The position numbers and the translations under genes are program-made. Shown piece after piece: positions 16,337 to 24,085 of a stretch of 32,592 nucleotides of DNA. The stretch covers positions 75,994-108,585 of the forward strand of contig SABN01000001.1 in NCBI GenBank assembly GCA_009928955.1. Direction: 5' to 3'. The notes beneath the pieces were generated by a model. It was not told the DNA's origin. It did not search any database and saw only the letters and a program-made list of their open reading frames with translations. Origin of the DNA: Opitutia bacterium (GTDB taxonomy: Bacteria > Verrucomicrobiota > Kiritimatiellia > CAIQIC01 > Lenti-01). Each line of letters starts with the position of its first letter. Position 1 is the first letter of the stretch.

Positions 16337-17616
16337 GCCTGCGGTCGCGACCGGAAGCGTTCGATTCGGGCTTTCGCGCTGGACCAGGCCCGGGCGGGCA
16401 AGCCGCTCCGCCAGGCGCTCACGATCCAAGGAGCCAGATCGTCGGAGGCGAATTCGGCGTCCACCAGATGGTCGCACGCCAGGCTGTCCCGCCACTGCGC
16501 CCGGGTCATGTGCCATTGGGGATAGCCTGCGCGCCGGTTCCGCGCAAGGCAGTTCGTCCGGTCGTCGCGCACGCGGGCGAATTTGACGCTCCCATCCGGG
16601 CGATCCGACTCCGCATAGGCGACGGGGGCGCACCCCGTCATGTCGCAATAGGCCATCCAGGGCAGGCTCACGCCGCACGCGTGCGTGATGCCGATCCACG
16701 ACCAGCTGCGCGGGTTGATCTCGATGAGGACAAACCGGCCGGAGACGGCATCCCGCTTGAATTCGAACTCGGCCAGGCCGGTATATCGCAGCTCGCGGCA
16801 CATCCGCTTCGCCAGATCCACGAGCTCCGCGTCCACCTTCTCCACCTGGCCCACCATGCAGTCGCCGACATCCGGCGGGAACCCCCTCACCTTCCTCCCC
16901 GTGAAGACGCCCATCACCTCGTGGTCTCGGTTCGCATAGATGCCCACCGTGTACATGCAGTCGGAAAGACCGCGCACATATTCCTGAAGGATGTAGTCGC
17001 CCCGCTCCCCGGCGTGCGCGCGGCGGTAGGACTCGAGCTGCGCGCGGTTCTCCAGGACCGTGAGCCGTTCGCCATGCCTCGCCGCCGCGCGGGCCGCCTG
17101 CTCCTTGGAGTCGCTGGCAGCGACCCGGAACGCCGGCTTGGCGGCGATCGGATACTGATCGTCCGGAATCGCGTCGGCCTGCGCATCCGTCCAGCTCCGG
17201 GGAACGGGATAGCCCCGCACCATGGCCCACTCGTAGAAACGGGGCTTGTGGATGATGAGATCGACGACCGGCCCGTCGGCGACCCATACATGGTAGTGGC
17301 GGCTCAACGCCTCCTTGTGATGGGCGACGGCCTGCGCCCATTGGTCGTTGGTGGGAAACAGCACAGGCCGGTCCTTGCGGCCATGGGCGAAACGAAGCAA
17401 TTGCTCGATGAAGGCCGACTCGTCCGTCAGGGGATCGGGGCACCGGTCAAAGACGGCATATCGGCTAAAGGTTCCAAGCGAGCGCACGTGGTCCATCGCG
17501 TGGATCTCGCGAACGCCCCGCCGGCCGAGCTCGCGGATGATGCTCAGCCCATTGTGGGAGCAGTTGAAGACGAGGGCCGCATCCATGGCCGCCGCCCCTG
17601 GCGCAGCTCGCGTCAT
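16333..17616 (-). CDS. ATP-grasp ligase (D-aspartate-ligase/COG3919-like), 427 aa
   Basis: This is a large ATP-grasp protein. It opens with ALVFNCSHNGLSIIRELGR, a PurK/PylC-like pre-ATP-grasp strand, and has VLFPTNDQWAQAVAHH (85-100), as in the D-aspartate-ligase-like group. ATP-grasp elements follow: IIHKPRFYEWAMVRG (121-135), PIAAKPAFRVAA (156-167), YILQEYVRGLSD (208-219), LAEFEFKRDAVSG (281-293) and LIEINPRSWSWIG (297-309), whose E-x-N binds metal. It would activate a carboxylate by phosphorylation and couple it to an amine. I take ATG 17614-17616, which overlaps the acyltransferase stop (ATGA), over an ATG ten codons later. It has no membrane segment. Together with the CapA-like and asparagine-synthetase-like genes just upstream it repeats the trio at 7-11 kb. 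The substrate is unknown. Confidence 0.82.
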   Translation of the reverse strand: MTRAAPGAAAMDAALVFNCSHNGLSIIRELGRRGVREIHAMDHVRSLGTFSRYAVFDRCPDPLTDESAFIEQLLRFAHGRKDRPVLFPTNDQWAQAVAHHKEALSRHYHVWVADGPVVDLIIHKPRFYEWAMVRGYPVPRSWTDAQADAIPDDQYPIAAKPAFRVAASDSKEQAARAAARHGERLTVLENRAQLESYRRAHAGERGDYILQEYVRGLSDCMYTVGIYANRDHEVMGVFTGRKVRGFPPDVGDCMVGQVEKVDAELVDLAKRMCRELRYTGLAEFEFKRDAVSGRFVLIEINPRSWSWIGITHACGVSLPWMAYCDMTGCAPVAYAESDRPDGSVKFARVRDDRTNCLARNRRAGYPQWHMTRAQWRDSLACDHLVDAEFASDDLAPWIVSAWRSGLPARAWSSAKARIERFRSRPQA

Positions 17617-18239
17617 GGATCGACGCCCCCTTCCGCCAGGTTCCCCGGAAGGCCCCCCGGCTGCCGATACTTCACCACCTTGGCCGGAGCGCCCCAACAC
17701 ACGGCAAAGGCCGGCACGTCGTGCGTCACCACCGACCCGGCGCCGATGACCGCGCCCTCGCCGATCGTCACGCCCCGGAAAATCGTCGCCTGCGGACCGA
17801 TCCACGCGCCGGCGCCGATGCGGATCGGCTGGATGTCGTAGCCGTTGTCCTCGCCGCCATGCTGATCCCAGATCGGCAGATCCCGGTTCATGAAGCGATG
17901 CGCGCGCGACCAGATCGTCGCGAACTGGGAGATCAGCACGCCGTCGCCGATCTCGACGTCGCCCGAGATCATCGTGAAGCAGTTGACATAGACGTTCTTG
18001 CCCATGCGGACCGGGCCCGTGACGCGGGCGTAGTCTTCGATGGTGGTGCCCTCGCCCAATTGCGCCGTGGAGGCGACCACGCAGCCCCGGCCGATGCAGA
18101 CGTTTCGATTTCCGCTCCGCAGCCAGCCCCGCCACTTCCGCCAGGCGACGGACTCCTTGTTGCAGACATGCGAACCCGGAAGGAAAAACCGGAAGACCTT
18201 TGCTACGCTGCGCAGAATGCTCTTGATCGCGGTTTTCAT
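17613..18239 (-). CDS. Left-handed beta-helix acyltransferase (WbbJ/CatB type), 208 aa
   Basis: This is a hexapeptide-repeat acyltransferase. After about 45 mostly basic and hydrophobic residues the left-handed beta-helix repeats begin: VCIGRGCVV, AQLGEGTTI, GPVRMGKNV and GDVEIGDGVLI. A loop, IWSRAHRFMNRDLPIWDQHG, carries the candidate catalytic His. The coil then resumes with IRIGAGAWIGPQATI and VTIGEGAVIGAGSVV, and ends with the standard WGAPAKVVKY cap. Such enzymes use acetyl-CoA (or another acyl-CoA) to acetylate a sugar OH or NH2, usually as trimers in the cytoplasm. The start is ATG 18237-18239, overlapping the CapA stop (ATGA). A longer upstream frame exists but overlaps the CapA gene wholly. 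The acceptor is unknown; O-acetylation of the repeat unit is most likely. Confidence 0.88.
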   Translation of the reverse strand: MKTAIKSILRSVAKVFRFFLPGSHVCNKESVAWRKWRGWLRSGNRNVCIGRGCVVASTAQLGEGTTIEDYARVTGPVRMGKNVYVNCFTMISGDVEIGDGVLISQFATIWSRAHRFMNRDLPIWDQHGGEDNGYDIQPIRIGAGAWIGPQATIFRGVTIGEGAVIGAGSVVTHDVPAFAVCWGAPAKVVKYRQPGGLPGNLAEGGVDP

Positions 18240-19399
18240 GGACGATTTCCTTGGGCGGCCGGACGCGCGGCCCGGCGGGACAGCCGATGAATGGTTTTCG
18301 ATCCGATCGCCGCGATCCCCAGGCTCCGCAGCTGGGCCAGCAGGATGCGCCGCCGCCACCACCAGAACACGACGGCATGGTGCGCGGCGAACAACCGCTC
18401 GTAGACCGGCTGCGGACACCGGGCGGACAGGCGCGACAAGAGCTCCAACCGCAGCGCGAAGGGAATCCGGATCCACCACGGGGCCGGAACGACTTGCGGC
18501 CGCGCATCGCGCTGCACGACGAACCGGTGCGTGGCGACACCGCTGCCGGAATCGAATTCGACCATCAGCGACACGCGGTTCACCTGCGGCCATTTCTTGT
18601 GCGTCAGGCGATGGACGCGATGATAGAGCCGCGTCGTCGGGACGCGGCGCGGCCGCGGATCCGGCGGCGCCACCTGGACGCAGGGATGGTTCAAATAGAA
18701 GTTTGGAAAGAGGAAATTTCCCAAGGAGAAATAGGCTTTTTTACCGACATGCTCCAGAACGCCCTGGACCCGGTGGGGATGGCTGCCCGCGATCAGCGCC
18801 ACCCGATCGTCTTCGAGCAGGCGGCGCGCCAGCTCAAGGTTGCCGTATTGGGTCAGCCAGAGATGTTCGCACCCCCAATGGAAGACCAAGATCGCCCGCT
18901 TGCCGGCGGGAAGTCGCTCCAAGTCCGCCCGCACATCGGCGAGGGTCAAGGAAGCGACGCCCGGCTTGTCGGCTTCCGCGACCGCGACCTGGGTGAGCGT
19001 CAATTCCCGATGGCGGCAGTAGGACAGCACGCAGAGATCTCCGTTGATCCAGAAGGGCCGGCGCGCCTCCTCCAATGTTCGTCCGGCCCCGACATGGCCG
19101 ATCCCCTCGGCCTCCAGATGCCGGAGGGTTTCGCCAATCCCGGCCTCCCCCATGTCCTGGATGTGGTTTTGGGCGAGGCTGACGGCGCTCAACCCCATTT
19201 CCTTCAACACTCGGGCGCCGGAGGGCTTGCACGTCAACACGTATTTGTCCGCCCGGACGGCGCTGTCGCTCAGGGCGGATTCCAACGTGCCCACCCGGCA
19301 GTCCGCCGCGTGGTAGGCGGGCACGGCCACGGCGCGGCGCGCATCGGCGCCCTCGAGATCTCCGCCGGGATAGATGTCGCCCACCAAGACAATCTTCAT
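18236..19399 (-). CDS. CapA-family metallophosphatase-like protein, 387 aa
   Basis: This is the second CapA-like protein of the locus. Motifs in order are LVGDIYPGGDL (5-15), VGTLESALSD (36-45), LAQNHIQDMGEAG (75-87), FHWGCEHLWLTQYGN (173-187), AGSHPHRVQGV (204-214) and YFSLGNFLFPN (223-233). Compared with the other copy, the NLEC element reads TLES, while the His and Asn metal ligands appear kept. The C-terminal 150 residues include the basic stretch WWWRRRILLAQLRSLG, matching the end of the copy at 10119-11285. No signal peptide or membrane segment is seen. The start ATG overlaps the upstream acyltransferase stop (ATGA, 19396-19399). CapA of Bacillus belongs to poly-gamma-glutamate capsule synthesis; no CapB or CapC homologue is seen here, so a different role with the ATP-grasp and asparagine-synthetase-like proteins is likely. 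Confidence 0.85.
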   Translation of the reverse strand: MKIVLVGDIYPGGDLEGADARRAVAVPAYHAADCRVGTLESALSDSAVRADKYVLTCKPSGARVLKEMGLSAVSLAQNHIQDMGEAGIGETLRHLEAEGIGHVGAGRTLEEARRPFWINGDLCVLSYCRHRELTLTQVAVAEADKPGVASLTLADVRADLERLPAGKRAILVFHWGCEHLWLTQYGNLELARRLLEDDRVALIAGSHPHRVQGVLEHVGKKAYFSLGNFLFPNFYLNHPCVQVAPPDPRPRRVPTTRLYHRVHRLTHKKWPQVNRVSLMVEFDSGSGVATHRFVVQRDARPQVVPAPWWIRIPFALRLELLSRLSARCPQPVYERLFAAHHAVVFWWWRRRILLAQLRSLGIAAIGSKTIHRLSRRAARPAAQGNRP

Positions 19400-20115
19400 T
19401 TCCCAACCTTCACCGTGCGCGCCGGGGGCGCGCCTACATAGGGCCCCAGGTCGCGGATCTGCCGCGCGGGGACGCCCGCAATAACACAATTATCGGGGAA
19501 ACACCCGGACACCACGGCGCCAGCGCCGACGATCACATGGTTGCCCAAGCGTGTTTCCGGCAGCAGCACCGCGTTCGCCCCGATCCAGCAGTTGTCGCCG
19601 ATCACGATGGGGCCGCACGGAAGATGCTTCTCGAAATCATCCAGATCGTGGTTCGCGGAGATGAGCTTCACCCCCGGCGCCATGATGACATTGGCTCCGA
19701 ACTGGATGCCATTGGCCGCCTGGATGTACTGCCCGGGCGAATAGCCCGGGAACGGCGGATGGCTCGCCAGCCGGATCTTCTCGACTCCCGACACGTGGGA
19801 ACTCCAATGCACCAGCCACGGCACGTGCGCATTGATGCGGCAGACCCGCTGAACAAAGAAATATTGAAGCGCCGCAGCGGGGCCGATGCAGCGATATTGC
19901 GCGCGGCGGTAGGAGGACGAGAAAATCAGGAGCAGCCGGAAAGCGATCTCGCGCGGCAGCGACCGAAGGAATCCGGCCGCCCTCCGCGCAAAACCCGACG
20001 AGGGTGGAGAGGAAAACGGCGCCGGAACTTCGGATTCTTGCATCACATCCTTCTCCTCGGCCGACGACTTTCCCGCCTCCGGCCGCTTCTCCACGTTGTC
20101 GATTCCGTCCTTCAT
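19396..20115 (-). CDS. Left-handed beta-helix acyltransferase (CysE/WbbJ type), 239 aa
   Basis: This is a second hexapeptide acyltransferase. The first 50 residues are a polar, Glu/Ser/Pro-rich tail. They are followed by a hydrophobic or amphipathic stretch, IAFRLLLIFSSSYRR, which may touch the membrane. The helical coil includes IQFGANVIMAPGVKLISANH, where the His of SANHDLDDF is the likely catalytic base. It continues with PIVIGDNCWIGANAVLLPET, RLGNHVIVGAGAVV and the end cap VIAGVPARQIRDLG. The family transfers an acetyl group from acetyl-CoA to a sugar hydroxyl. The start ATG 20113-20115 overlaps the asparagine-synthetase-like stop (ATGA), and its own stop overlaps the CapA start. The acceptor is not known. 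Another ATG lies 24 codons in and would remove half of the polar tail. Confidence 0.87.
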   Translation of the reverse strand: MKDGIDNVEKRPEAGKSSAEEKDVMQESEVPAPFSSPPSSGFARRAAGFLRSLPREIAFRLLLIFSSSYRRAQYRCIGPAAALQYFFVQRVCRINAHVPWLVHWSSHVSGVEKIRLASHPPFPGYSPGQYIQAANGIQFGANVIMAPGVKLISANHDLDDFEKHLPCGPIVIGDNCWIGANAVLLPETRLGNHVIVGAGAVVSGCFPDNCVIAGVPARQIRDLGPYVGAPPARTVKVGK

Positions 20116-21887
20116 GGGTCCTGCACCTGCGGTTTGAGGACATAGGCCGCGAACAAGGCGTTGCCGCCCGTCCCCGACTGCCGGACCGACCAGTTCTCGC
20201 GCCCCCGGAAATGACGGCGCAACGACCGGGGCCAGGACGCCAGCGGACGGGTGGCGCTGCCCAGCAGCTCGGCGACCGTGTCGGCCTGACCGGCAAACCG
20301 CTCTTCAGAAGCCATCGGCGTCTCCGTTTCCGGCGGAGGGGCATGTCGACGGAAACAGCTCAGGACCGTTCGCGCCCAGCGGCTTCCCCTCCACACGGCC
20401 TTGGCTACGGCGCGCGCGTTCGATCCGGCCGGCCACGAAGCGCTCCGGGGCGCCTCCCCGACCGCGGCCCGGGCCACCCCATGGACGGGGATCTGCCGCG
20501 TTTCCGGCGTGGCGAGGATCGTCTGGAACGCTTCCCGCAACAGCTTCCGCCCCAGCCGGTGCTCATACGGCACGGTCATCCACCACGCGACCAATTCCCG
20601 GTCCCACAGCGGCAGCCGCCACCGGAATCCAAGGAATTCATAGGCCCGCACGTTGTTGACGATGAACTTGGCCTGCCGCTCCTGCCAGTCGAACCATTCG
20701 ATGATCGCCGCGGCGGAGCGGCCGCGCACGTCTTCGCTTTCCCGCTCGACGAGACGCTGGACGCGCCGACGCACCGCCTCCTGCCCTCGCTCGTCCCACC
20801 AATACGCCCCATGCCTCTCGACCACCCACGAGCTGGCCTTCCGGATGGACGTCTCCCGCGATTCCACGGCGACGGCATCCAAATGGCTCCCGGAAAGGAA
20901 GTCCAAGGTGTGGCCGGGAACGATGACATCGCCCTCCTGCAGGACTCCGGAGTCCTTCAACTGCGACAAGGCCGAAAAATCCTGGAGCACCGGCAGGCTG
21001 TTTCCGTTGCATGCGAAACGCAGATAATCCGGGAGCCGCGGATCGGCCATGAGGCGCGCCCAATTCTCCCGGTTGTATTCCGCGAAGCGCCATTCGTAGC
21101 CCAACGCCTCCGCCACCTGCCGACTGATGGCCGACTCCCCGTTGCCGGCGCGGCCATACGACAGGCACAGCACGTTGTCCACGCCCAGGCGGCGCAAGCC
21201 GGCGGCCACAAGGCGCGAGTCGTAGCCCCCGCTGAGCGGAACGATCCAGCGATTCACCTCCCGGGCGCTGCCGAGCATCCGGCGGATCGAAGACAGGAGC
21301 AGATCGTCCAACCGCTGGAAGGTGGGAACATCCAGGCGAAGATCGGGATCCTGGAAGGCATCCGGATTGAAGGCGAAATGGCGGCGCGAGGAGGACCCCG
21401 TCCGGTCGATCCGCAGGACCTCGCCGGCCTGCAGGGAGAAGATGCCGCGGTGCAGCGTGGCGTCGCCATGCACGAACCCCGAAACCAGGTATTCCTCCGC
21501 GCCCTCCTCGTTCAGCTCCGGGCGCCCGGCCGCTGCCATCAGCCACTCATGCGAATCGGAAATCCAAACGCCTGCGGGACTGCGAGCAAAAAGAAGTGGC
21601 AGGGTCCGGACCACATCCACGCCGAGGAAGACCTCGTCGTTCCGGGCCAGGCAAAACGCGAAATTCCCGTTCCAGCCCTGGATGCGGGCGGCCAGCGCGG
21701 GGAGCGGAGACTCCCCCGGGGGAACGACGAACGCGGCCAGCTCCCGCCCCATCGCCGCCGCATCGAGGATCGCGCCCCCTTGGTCGATCCATCCCCGGGT
21801 CCAGATGCGCGCGCCGCCCGTTTCCAGACGGGTCCAGTCGGGATGCGCGAAATGGAAGGTCGCCGACAGAGGGATCGAGGGGCTCAT
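20112..21887 (-). CDS. Asparagine-synthetase-like amidating enzyme lacking the glutaminase Cys, 591 aa
   Basis: This is the first transcribed of two asparagine-synthetase-like genes. The N-terminal Ntn-type domain contains IQGWNGNFAFCLARNDEVFL and VWISDSHEWLMAAAG, and the synthetase domain has WIVPLSGGYDSRLVAAGLR, with the PP-loop SGGYDSR at 219-225. As in the copy at 8347-10119, the residue after Met is not Cys (it begins MSPSIPLS), so the usual N-terminal nucleophile for glutamine hydrolysis is absent. The start ATG 21885-21887 has AGGAG 8 bases upstream (21896-21900), inside the end of the flippase gene, and lies 4 bases after its stop. The family forms amides through an acyl-adenylate. 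In Bordetella, WbmE of this family is tied to uronamides in O-antigen, so amidation of a uronic acid is the first hypothesis here. Confidence 0.86.
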   Translation of the reverse strand: MSPSIPLSATFHFAHPDWTRLETGGARIWTRGWIDQGGAILDAAAMGRELAAFVVPPGESPLPALAARIQGWNGNFAFCLARNDEVFLGVDVVRTLPLLFARSPAGVWISDSHEWLMAAAGRPELNEEGAEEYLVSGFVHGDATLHRGIFSLQAGEVLRIDRTGSSSRRHFAFNPDAFQDPDLRLDVPTFQRLDDLLLSSIRRMLGSAREVNRWIVPLSGGYDSRLVAAGLRRLGVDNVLCLSYGRAGNGESAISRQVAEALGYEWRFAEYNRENWARLMADPRLPDYLRFACNGNSLPVLQDFSALSQLKDSGVLQEGDVIVPGHTLDFLSGSHLDAVAVESRETSIRKASSWVVERHGAYWWDERGQEAVRRRVQRLVERESEDVRGRSAAAIIEWFDWQERQAKFIVNNVRAYEFLGFRWRLPLWDRELVAWWMTVPYEHRLGRKLLREAFQTILATPETRQIPVHGVARAAVGEAPRSASWPAGSNARAVAKAVWRGSRWARTVLSCFRRHAPPPETETPMASEERFAGQADTVAELLGSATRPLASWPRSLRRHFRGRENWSVRQSGTGGNALFAAYVLKPQVQDP

Positions 21888-21891
21888 GCGT

Positions 21892-23376
21892 TCATCTCCT
21901 GACGCGCGCCACGAGCTGGGCCAGCATCCGGTTCGCGTCGGCATGGCCGCTGGCCAGCAGCAGCGCCGCGTAGGTCAAGGCATAGGCGAGCGAGGACACC
22001 GCCAGCTGCACGATGTGAATGTGGTGGCGGCTCAGCCCCAAGACGATCGCCGCCGGAATGGCCGCCGCCAGCGACAGGAGGAGGATCTTCCCCACCGCCC
22101 GCCAGGGATAAACCGTCAGCAGGGACGCCTGGATGGAGCGGCCGATCTCGTACAGGGCCATCGGAAATCCCCAGACGCCGATGGCGATGACCGTCCCGAT
22201 GACCGCGCCGATGTAGCCGATGAAATGGACGAGCACCACGCTGAGCGCCAGATTGATCACCAGCCCCACGGCGCTGTTCCGGAACACGATCTTGCTCTTT
22301 CCCGCCGCCGCCAGGCCGCCCAGCAGGATCGTCCGGTACGGGATCATGAGCAGATAGACCAAGAACGCGGTCGAGCTGGCCGCGTACTTCTCCGAGAACA
22401 GCACGCAGATGAACGGCTTGGCGGCCAAGGCGAGATAGACCATGACGGGGAAGAGGATCACCGACGTCTTCGACGGCACCAGGTGGTACAGCCGCAGCGC
22501 CTCGGCATAGTCCCCGGCGGCATAGGCCTTCCGGAACTCCACCACCAGCACGCTGGAGATCGCCCCGGTGATCATCCCGATCAGCGGGATCTCGAGCGCC
22601 CCGTTGGAATAGACCGCGAACTGGTCGGGCGTGCACATCGAGGAAACGATGAGCTTGTCGAGCTGGAGCGAAACGGTGGCCAGCGCCGAGGCGCCGACCA
22701 GCGGCAGGCTGTAGGCGACCATTCGCTTCATGCTGGCGAAGGAGGGGCTCCACGCATCGGCGGGAACCGCCCGGAGCATCATCCAGACCGCGACCATGCC
22801 GGTGGCGACGCTGACGCCCACGCGGGTGAGGACCATGGAATCCGGGCTCTTCCATACCAAGCAGGCCGCGATGATGCTGACCGCGAGCAACAGGCTGCTC
22901 AAGACGTTGTAGACGGTCAGCTTCTGCACCTGGCCCTGCACCACCATGACGGAGGGCAGGAGCCGGGCCGGAAGCATGAGGATCGGCAAGGGAACGAGAT
23001 AGACCAAGGTGCTCGCAATGGCGGGATTCGAAAAGCGCTTGGCTAGGAAATGGTTCCCGCCCAGGGCGATGAAGACCGCGTAGAGCAGCCCCATCCCCGC
23101 CATCATCAGCAATCCATCCACCACCACGCCCCGCGCTCGCGTTTTCTCCGTCGGCAGGAAATAGTAGAGTCCGGTGCCGATCCCCAGCGAGAGCAAGGGG
23201 AGCGCGACATCATAGGCCAACATGGTCTGGCGATAGGTGGCCAGATCGGTTTGGGTCAGCACCCGGGCCAGCACCATGCCCGATAGCAGCGCCACCAGCG
23301 TGGTCAGCCCCTGCCCGAGGGAGAGGGCGAAGACCTTGCCGGTCCGGGAAGTGGCCTTGGGCTGGGCGAAGGGCAT
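21892..23376 (-). CDS. wzx: Wzx-type oligosaccharide flippase (MOP superfamily), 494 aa
   Basis: This is a polytopic membrane protein with about twelve to fourteen hydrophobic segments and the polysaccharide-synthase/Wzx pattern. The N-terminus KVFALSLGQGLTTLVALLSG is followed by VLARVLTQTDLATYRQTMLA, typical of the first two helices of Wzx (an aRxLgpxdyGxY-type motif). A mid-protein SLPLVGASALATVSLQLDKL and SSMCTPDQFAVYSNGALEIP correspond to the second half repeat. It would flip the undecaprenyl-linked repeat unit to the periplasm. I choose ATG 23374-23376; there is no good ribosome binding site before it, and it lies 28 bases after the WbpD stop. The asparagine-synthetase-like gene starts 4 bases after its end. 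It is the only flippase in the window. Confidence 0.88.
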   Translation of the reverse strand: MPFAQPKATSRTGKVFALSLGQGLTTLVALLSGMVLARVLTQTDLATYRQTMLAYDVALPLLSLGIGTGLYYFLPTEKTRARGVVVDGLLMMAGMGLLYAVFIALGGNHFLAKRFSNPAIASTLVYLVPLPILMLPARLLPSVMVVQGQVQKLTVYNVLSSLLLAVSIIAACLVWKSPDSMVLTRVGVSVATGMVAVWMMLRAVPADAWSPSFASMKRMVAYSLPLVGASALATVSLQLDKLIVSSMCTPDQFAVYSNGALEIPLIGMITGAISSVLVVEFRKAYAAGDYAEALRLYHLVPSKTSVILFPVMVYLALAAKPFICVLFSEKYAASSTAFLVYLLMIPYRTILLGGLAAAGKSKIVFRNSAVGLVINLALSVVLVHFIGYIGAVIGTVIAIGVWGFPMALYEIGRSIQASLLTVYPWRAVGKILLLSLAAAIPAAIVLGLSRHHIHIVQLAVSSLAYALTYAALLLASGHADANRMLAQLVARVRR

Positions 23377-23404
23377 GGGCGGAAACGGAAGCGGCGAGAA
23401 CCGG

Positions 23405-24085
23405 TCAGCGCTTGAGCGCGTCGTACGACTGAGTGCCCATGGAGAGCTCCGGTGGCAGCGGGCTTTCCTCGTCCAAGTCGAGGCAGCGGAGGGCGCCATC
23501 GGCGAGGCGATAGCGGAAGCCGGACTCCGGACAGATCATCACGCCGGCGGCGTCGGGATTCTTCAGGAGGTGCCCGTGCCGGCTCATCCACCCCTTCTGC
23601 CGGGCGGGATTGCCCATCACGAGCGCATAGTCGGGAAGATCCTTCGTCACCACGCTGCCGGCGGCGACGAAGCAATAGCGGCCCAGCGTGACGCCGCAGA
23701 CGATCGTCGCGTTGGCCCCGATGGTGGCCCCGCGCCGGATGAGCGTCTTCTCGTACAGGCTGTGCCGGTTGACCTGGCTGCGGGGATTGGTCACGTTGGT
23801 CAGCACGCAGGAGGGCCCCAGGAACACGTCGTCTTCGATCACGGTCCCCGTATAGATGGACACGTTGTTCTGCACCTTGACGTTGGTGCCGACGACCACG
23901 CCGCCATCGATGTTCACGTTCTGGCCGAAAACGCAGCGCTCGCCGATCTCCGCCCCCTTCATGATGTGGCTGAAGTGCCAGATCTTCGTGCCGGCGCCGA
24001 TCTCGGCCCCCTCGTCCACATAGGCCGATTCGTGTTTAAAGAAGAGGGTTGCTGGTTGGTGGTTGGTGGTTGATGGTTCGGTCAT
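23405..24085 (-). CDS. wbpD: UDP-2-acetamido-3-amino-glucuronate N-acetyltransferase, WbpD/WlbB-like, 226 aa
   Basis: This hexapeptide acetyltransferase adds the 3-N-acetyl group to UDP-GlcNAc(3NH2)A. The family text is clear: HESAYVDEGAEIGAGTKIWH (18-37), FGQNVNIDGGVVVG, VQNNVSIYTGTVIEDDVFLG and SCVLTNVTNPRS. After those come GATIGANATIVCGVTLGRYC, then GNPARQKGWMSRHG. A C-terminal tail with MICPESGFRYRL is common in relatives. The oddity is the N-terminus: the first 12-14 residues, MTEPSTTNHQPATL, are encoded by the GGTTGGTGG-type repeat that flanks the upstream four-helix-bundle gene. Relatives start only a few residues before the HxSA motif. The ATG overlaps the four-helix-bundle stop (ATGA, 24082-24085). 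There is no other start codon near the expected native start. Confidence 0.92.
   Translation of the reverse strand: MTEPSTTNHQPATLFFKHESAYVDEGAEIGAGTKIWHFSHIMKGAEIGERCVFGQNVNIDGGVVVGTNVKVQNNVSIYTGTVIEDDVFLGPSCVLTNVTNPRSQVNRHSLYEKTLIRRGATIGANATIVCGVTLGRYCFVAAGSVVTKDLPDYALVMGNPARQKGWMSRHGHLLKNPDAAGVMICPESGFRYRLADGALRCLDLDEESPLPPELSMGTQSYDALKR
24047..24069 (+). repeat. Left arm of inverted repeat flanking the S23 gene
   Basis: The plus strand has the tandem-like core GGTTGGTGGTTGGTGG at 24054-24069, preceded by GGTTGCT and followed by TTGATGGTTCGG up to the wbpD start. It lies inside the wbpD reading frame and encodes the TTNHQPAT part of its N-terminus. Confidence 0.7.

Noticed and set aside
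16337-17443. Long upstream extension of the deacetylase-like gene
   Set aside because: It is out of frame with, and fully inside, the ATP-grasp gene and has no recognisable motif; the ATGA overlap gives a natural start.
10119-19399. Classical poly-gamma-glutamate capsule locus, suggested by CapA-like proteins
   Set aside because: No CapB (Mur-ligase-like), CapC or CapE is present; the surroundings are Wzx/Wzy polysaccharide genes.
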